This document shows, one piece after another, positions 58,891-64,000 of a DNA stretch of 64,000 bases. The position numbers were made by a program, and so were the translations under genes. The stretch is taken from contig CM048842.1 in NCBI GenBank assembly GCA_026545765.1, positions 30,491,167 through 30,555,166 of the forward strand, read 5' to 3'. Position 1 is the stretch's first letter, and every line of letters starts with the position of its first letter. The stretch comes from Plantago major (lineage: Eukaryota; Streptophyta; Magnoliopsida; Lamiales; Plantaginaceae). The notes below the pieces were generated by a model. The model saw nothing but the letters and a program-made list of their open reading frames with translations, was not told the DNA's origin and searched no databases.

Positions 58891-60160
58891 TTGACACATC
58901 AGCAGGAAGATATTAAAGAGATACTCAAAATTCCCCTAGCCAACAAAGATACACATGACACCTTGGTCTGGCAGTTCGCCAAGAATGGGAGATATTCAGT
59001 CAGCACGGCGTATCATCAAGCAATGCGGCTTAAACAACGCCAAGTTGAGGATCAGTCCGGTTGCTTTTCACGTGAGGTAACTTTACATTGGAATTTTGTT
59101 TGGAACTTGCACATCCCGAAAAAAAATAAAGCATTTCTTATGGCGAGTTCTTCATAATTCTCTCCCCACTAGTAGTGAACTGATCCAACGCCATTTGATA
59201 GAGGATTGTCCATGTCTGTTTTGTGATCATAGTGTTGAATCTATTTTACATCTTTTGCGCGATTGTCATTATGCACACCTGTATTGGGCACTTGCAAATT
59301 TGCCCCATTCATCGATTTTCTTCTCAGCTGATTCTATTTGGGACTGGATAAATGGAGTACGCATTAGACTTGATTCACATGATTTCATTTTTTTCGTAAC
59401 TTCTTGCTGGAGTATCTGGTACGCTAGAAATAAGCTGAGACATGAGAATGTTAGTTTCTCCCCCTGGATACGTATCACTTTGTTTTTTACTATTGCAACT
59501 TTGTTAGATCTAATATGTTCCAACCAGTTGGTGCTCTGATTAAAGACCAACAAACTATAGGAGGCCCCTGGACTCCTCCTCCTCAAGGATGTATAAAACT
59601 CAATTTTGACGCAACAGTTCTGCGTTCAGGTGGACGCATTGGGATTTTCTGCTGTTGCGCGTAACTATACAGGGCTGGTCCTAGTTTGGAGCAGAAAAAA
59701 AATTCTCACTGAATTTGATGTTGAAACATCAGAACTGTTCGCAGCGAAGTTGGCAATCATGTTGGCTAAGGAGATGAACTTTACCAACATCATGCTGGAA
59801 GGAGATGCTCTACAAGTTGTTAAAAATTTAAAGACATATGAAGCTTCTCTATTAGTAAATGGCGCCATCTACTCAGACTTGCAGCTTGAACTGGCTAATT
59901 TTTCTGATGTCCAAATCCGTCATATTCGTCGGGAGGCTAATTCTCTAGCTCATAAACTATGCCATGATTTCACTGAAGATGAAGTTGGATACTTATCTCT
60001 TCCCTTTGATTTTAGTGAAGTCACCTAGTTCTTTGCTGTATTCTCTTACTTTTGGAAGTCTTGTTTTTTTATCTGTAATCTTAATTCTTCTATATAGAGC
60101 TTTGCTCTTTTCTGATTTTAAATATATATAATCTCTTATTCTCAAAAAAAAAAGAAAAAT
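58891..60160 (+). pseudogene. 3' part of an L1-type LINE (zf-RVT and RNase H domains)
   Basis: The sequence begins after the RT domain. First comes the zf-RVT domain (DTLVWQFAKNGRYSVSTAYH, then NFVWNLHIPKKNKAFL, C-LFCDHSVESILHLLRDC and LYW; 58891-59539). A plant-type RNase H domain follows (59540-60028): GCIKLNFDAT (Asp), ETSELFAAKLAI (Glu), LEGDALQVV (Asp) and HIRREANSLAH. The 3' tail ends in TTATTCTCAAAAAAAAAA at 60139-60156, the usual L1 tail. Three frameshifts are visible, near 59125, 59515 and 59645. The endonuclease and RT are missing, as in 5'-truncated LINE insertions. No clear target duplication is seen. Confidence 0.85.
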
Positions 60161-60253
60161 AATTTTTCTACAAAGACAAATTTCAATTCTCCTTATTAAA
60201 TTTCATTCATCCCACAAGACAAATTGTTAATTTAATCACTTTAAAATATCCTA

Positions 60254-60586
60254 TCTATACTATTATCTAAGCAAACCCAACCAGGTAGTTATTACTATCA
60301 AAAAAGAAGTTATATGAAAATAAGTTGCTACTAAAAAATACAAAAAGAAAAAGCAACGCCAAGACCAACCGTTTTCATTTTATGCTAAATGGTCCAATGG
60401 TGTTAAAAATAAATTGTTTAGTTTTAATTTAACCTCTTTTACAGTTCGAAAAGGTTTTAATTTTTCTTTTTTATTTCAACTTTACCTTTATCCTTTACTT
60501 TTAAAACTTAATATATTAGACTAAATCTGTCAAAGAATATAAATGACTTAAAAGAATACGCGGGAACCGCGTGTCACGATTACTAG
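60254..60586 (+). mobile_element. Small non-autonomous Helitron
   Basis: The 333-bp element starts TCTATACTATTAT after an A (60253) and ends CTAG before a T (60587), the Helitron insertion pattern between A and T. A short hairpin, ACGCGG-GAA-CCGCGT (60558-60572), lies 10 bases before the CTAG end, as is typical of Helitron 3' termini. It is A+T-rich and non-coding. Confidence 0.85.
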
Positions 60587-60789
60587 TAAACGGGAAGTTG
60601 CAATCCGCACTTGGGGAATATTTTTTATTTTATTAATGTAGTTTTGCTAGAATACTTATCAAATTTAAATTAGGTGTGGAGCTTAATTGAGCATAACTAA
60701 TTAAAAACTTCACTAATGTTCAAGGCATGCGTTTGCTTAATAACGACGTGATAGAAAGTGGTTAGAATTATCTAATTGTGGAGTAATTA

Positions 60790-62025
60790 ACTACGATCTG
60801 GGTCAAGGTTGACGGCTAATCCGTCGAGTGAGTGGTTGTTCCCCGTTAGAGAGATGGTCAAGTGGGCGAAACCAATGATGGCGAGGTCGATTCCATGTTG
60901 CCTGATGATATACTCATTCGTGATGCATCAGATCCAACTGATGCAGTGGTTAAAAGTAGGGGTGTTTAAAAAATCCGCCCACCCGACTCACCTGCGCAAA
61001 CCGCCCGTCATTTACCCGCACCCGTCAACTAAAAAATTTGGTGGGTTAAAATTTTTTTAACCCGCCATTGGTGGGTGGGTGGTGGATTGTATGGATGTAA
61101 CCCGCGACCCACCCGCTTTATTATATATATATGTATGTGCGTTTGGGAATTTAAGTCTAAGGCGATCCACCCGGCTATAACTCCTCTTTAAGCACTCTTT
61201 CATCTTTATTTTTGCACTTATCATTCGTGCTTCTTTACTTACGCTACGATTCAAGAAATAATATGTTGACAACTATTTCGGTCAACATTTGATTCTTTAT
61301 CATGCTAAAATCTTTAAATGAAGTAAAGAAGAATAATTACTTCAAAAGAATCAAGATTTCATTGTTCAAAACATGCTCCTTGTTGCTGATTTTTGATTTT
61401 TTTGGCTTGCATATCTACTTCTACGGAAGTTGCAAATTTTTACAGCATACATTTTTATCTATATTCGACCGTCAATCCGTCCGCCACCCACCCACTATTT
61501 TTATCACCCGAACCGCTGCGAGTTGGAAAAATATTCCACCCGCCTCGGTTTATAATTATAATCACCCGCCATAGGTGAGTCGGTTTGATTTTTCGTTAAT
61601 ACCCACCTATACCAGTCTGCGCTCACCCCTAGTTAAAAGCAAATAACCTTCTATTTTAGAAATGTTGGCGATCGATGGTAACTATTTTGTGGATAGGAAG
61701 ATTCCTGCACTAAGTAATGAGATAGTTCGGGACATAAATGAGTATGATATGTCATTGTTGTCGGGAGATTCGATCGAGTTCCTGAGTGCTAACATCAATT
61801 TTCCTGATGGGGATGGCATTGTCTATGGAAAAGACGTATGATCAATCAAATTCCTAAATACTATTATAACTTCAGGTATACCAAATCACCTGAAACTATT
61901 GAAAGTTGGATGTCTTACTGTACTCCTAAGGAACATCAACCAGTCTATTGAACTCTATAATGGCAGGACATTAATACCGACTGTAATTAGAAATCATTTC
62001 TTAGAGGCTAATATGATAGATAGGA
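60790..62025 (+). pseudogene. Helitron PIF1-type helicase remnant, interrupted by a hAT element
   Basis: The left part (60853-60956) reads DGQVGETNDGEVDSMLPDDI and then ILIRDASDPTDAVVK, as in the C-terminal half of Helitron helicases. After the hAT element the frame continues with IPALSNEIVRDINEYDMSLL (61700-61760), GIPNHLKLLKVG and LLRNINQSIELYNGRTLIPT (to about 61990), then FLEANMID. This covers the region around the late helicase motif with its Leu-Leu-Arg-Asn string. One in-frame TGA lies near 61838, otherwise the right part is open. The Rep domain and the early helicase motifs are absent. It is a DNA-transposon relic rather than the host PIF1 gene. Confidence 0.8.
60957..61631. mobile_element. 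Non-autonomous hAT element with 8-bp target duplication
   Basis: The 675-bp element has ends TAGGGGTG and CACCCCTA and a perfect 8-bp duplication GTTAAAAG at 60949-60956 and 61632-61639. Both length and ends are diagnostic of the hAT superfamily. Subterminal zones carry CCCGCC/CACCCGC repeats (60975-61115 and 61475-61615). No transposase is encoded. It interrupts the helicase remnant. Confidence 0.93.
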
Positions 62026-62451
62026 TCTGGCATAAGATAATTATACATTATGATTAAAATAAATTCAATTAGATACATAGACATTTCTCTATATATATTT
62101 GCTATGCTATGACAATCAATAAGGGGTGAGGACAGTCTGTAGCTCATGTGGCATGTATTTTCGTAGGCCGATATTCAGTCATGGTTAATTAAGTATATTA
62201 ATTTTAAGAGAGTTAGCAGCAAAAAAAGGTTCAAACTTTTAGTATTGGATAAAGTTATAATGAAAATAAATTATAGTTATAATGAGAATAAGTTTGAGTA
62301 TACATCTCCAGTAAAATTAAAACATTTTGTTATAATAGATAGATGTTGATAAAGGGGATTATATACTCCAAGGACAACTACTAAGATGATCCAATCATAT
62401 ACTAATGTTTTTCGGCAAAAAAACATTTGCCTCTAGAAGTTTGTTTATGCG
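62026..62451. other. A+T-rich stretch, nothing recognised
   Basis: No coding sequence, RNA gene or named repeat is seen between the helicase remnant and the foldback element. Confidence 0.4.
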
Positions 62452-62645
62452 GTTTGCTCCCAATATTTGGTAGGTTGCAAGTTGTTCCCGGAACTTTTAA
62501 ATGTGTTACATGTACCCTTTATAATTTTTTATGATTGGTGGTGTGATACGCACTCCGACTATGGGTCTCGCAACCTGGGGTTAATTCGCAACACATTTAA
62601 AGTTCAGGGGCCAACTCACAATCTAGCAAAGATTAAGGGGCAAAC
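62452..62645. mobile_element. Foldback MITE-like element
   Basis: The 194-bp stretch has arms of about 60 bp in imperfect inverted repeat: GTTTGCTCCCAATATTTGG ... AACTTTTAAATGTGTTACAT on the left and the reverse complement of TCGCAACACATTTAAAGTTC ... AAGATTAAGGGGCAAAC on the right. The whole could fold into one hairpin. The family is not identified; the open frame across it has no recognisable product. Confidence 0.7.
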
Positions 62646-62864
62646 AACACATACATATAAATTTCAAGGGCCAAAACGCTTTTTAGCCTTTTCATATGAG
62701 CAAACGTTTAAAGTTGTGTTAGTTTGTATTCTATGAATGAAGTTAAATCTAAGGGATTTGCACATTGATACATATTCATGTACCATAATATCTTAGTTAG
62801 AAAAGAATCATATCATATACAATAAGATTGTAAATTTCATACAATATATGTATACATAAATGTA

Positions 62865-63245
62865 ACATTTTATGGTTTAGTTAGTTAAAGTAGTACTTTT
62901 TTTAGAGGGATATGCTAGAGGTATGGTTGCCAAAAAAGCCAACGTAACACTAGAATTATGTTTGTAAAATAATATTTTTATTTTTTTTCGGACCACATAA
63001 CATCATGGGGTTGGTTTGGAACCTAACATGCTAATTGCGTTATACACTTTTGTATTTTATTTTGATTCGACTTTGAGGGATACAATTTTTTGAAACATGT
63101 ATCAGTTACTAATTAACGGGTCGTTACGGGCAAAGGATCCAATTTAAAATAAATTACGTGTTGTTAACCCGTCAGAACATGTACAAGTTTCGGTTGAATC
63201 TTACCGCTTCATAAGCATTTCAATCATGGTGAGTCGTATTTTACA
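62865..63245 (-). repeat. Right arm of a long inverted repeat (repeats P/Q reversed)
   Basis: Reverse complement of the left repeats: 62865-62935 matches 53010-53085, 62940-63160 matches 52790-53000, and 63165-63245 matches 52225-52290. It contains one Q unit without a MITE, whereas the left arm has two Q units and a MITE. The arms flank the FAR1/MULE gene, LINE, Helitron and helicase remnant. Confidence 0.7.
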
Positions 63246-64000
63246 TTTTCTAGCATACAAAAAGACTTAGAAAGTGTTTGATATAGAGTTAAAACTTTGA
63301 ATCAAGAAAAAATTTAGGTGTTTGAACTAGGTTTTATTGATTTTGGTCGAGAACCTAATACTATGTAAATGATTTAGTATTGGATAGAGAAGGACTACCA
63401 ATTTAAATTACAACCAACGTTGTTTACTCTGAAATTTGACTCTCTTATTTTTTATTACTTTCTTAGGTCCTCTCCTTACAATTTATTATTAAAAGAATAA
63501 CACTGCCATTTGCTTAAGATTTAAAGTGTAAGAAGTTTTTGAAAGTTACATTAATTTGTAATCATTCCTAAAAAATATAAGAACAAGCTTTTATTTTTTA
63601 ACAAGCTAACCAAGTTAGGTTGTTATCATATAGCTGATTTATAAAGCTGCGTATTTACGCAAATAGCTTTTTATTACTCAATTTTAAAGAAAAAAGAAGC
63701 CTATGGTGCTTAAAAAGCTAGCTGAAAATGTCACTTTCAGCAATATATACGCGCGCACAGACTTTTATCAATATACATTGTGTGATTAGATCACAAAAAT
63801 GTTTGTAGTTTGTACGGAGTTAATATTAGATGATCTAGACTATTGGAGTTGACTTTTATTCAATGAGTAACTTTTAACAGAAACAGTATTTGGGTGAGTA
63901 CAAATTAAACATCACTTATTTTGTTCTAAACATCGCATATTTAACTATAAATATCATATGTTAATAAATGCATGTAGTATATGTTTACTATGCACACGTG
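63246..64000. other. A+T-rich stretch, nothing recognised
   Basis: No ORF of note, no RNA gene and no named repeat is visible. Short direct repeats with AGCTTTTTA words occur near 63590-63720. Confidence 0.4.

Noticed and set aside
59269-59586. Antisense open frame of 105 codons
   Set aside because: It is a shadow of the LINE zf-RVT/RNase H region on the plus strand.
60809-61060. Open frame of 83 codons across the left end of the hAT element
   Set aside because: It runs from the helicase remnant in the wrong frame into the transposon end.
62467-62736. Open frame of 89 codons
   Set aside because: It spans the foldback element; there is no recognisable domain and the composition follows the inverted repeat.
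63246-64000. Possible gene at the right end of the window
   Set aside because: No frame of useful length, no splice-compatible coding blocks and strong A+T bias.

Overview
This window looks like repeat-rich, largely gene-poor DNA from a eudicot plant. It contains Sirevirus-type Ty1/copia retrotransposons primed by initiator tRNA-Met, CACTA, hAT and Stowaway-like DNA elements with plant-type ends, a Helitron with the plant-type CTAG terminus, an L1-type LINE tail and a FAR1/MULE transposase gene. I cannot name the species. I see no intact single-copy host gene, no tRNA or rRNA gene and no CRISPR array.

Layout, 1-51277: a nested block of Sirevirus-like copia elements, all broken. The outer element A lies on the minus strand. 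Its 3' LTR starts before the window and ends at 533; its 5' LTR is 49902-51277. Element B, also minus, is inserted in A, with LTRs at 11854-13521 and 44950-46579. Inside B lies a mosaic of the same family: a plus-strand copy C (18047-28315), a minus-strand piece D (28316-38480) joined head-to-head to C, and a plus-strand pol piece E (38481-41400). Each copy follows the order LTR, PBS, gag, PR-IN-RT-RNase H, spacer. In A and D an unusually long extra 3' coding region (about 5.3-5.5 kb) precedes the polypurine tract; B keeps only part of it and C a shortened version. Three non-autonomous CACTA elements interrupt this block at 9903-11141, 42274-43326 and 47050-48337.

Layout, 51278-64000: a mosaic of smaller elements. 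There are three Stowaway-like MITEs and several copies of an unnamed repeat, one of which recurs inverted at 62865-63245, so that an imperfect inverted repeat of about 380 bp flanks the region. Between the arms sit a fourth CACTA element (53959-55381) placed exactly at the start codon of a FAR1-domain MULE transposase pseudogene (55384-58023), an unassigned LTR-like stretch, the 3' part of an L1 LINE with zf-RVT and RNase H domains, a 333-bp non-autonomous Helitron, and a Helitron-type PIF1 helicase remnant interrupted by a hAT element with a perfect 8-bp target duplication.

Two things matter most for a reader. First, four CACTA elements share one design: short CACTACAA-type ends, subterminal ACGGAT palindromes and a CCACCA-rich core, in two subfamilies. 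Second, tracts of the copia block are poor in CAG/CTG and rich in CG compared with homologous tracts elsewhere in the window. That pattern suggests a methylation-linked base-calling effect rather than ordinary decay, so apparent damage and age estimates for these copies should be treated with caution.
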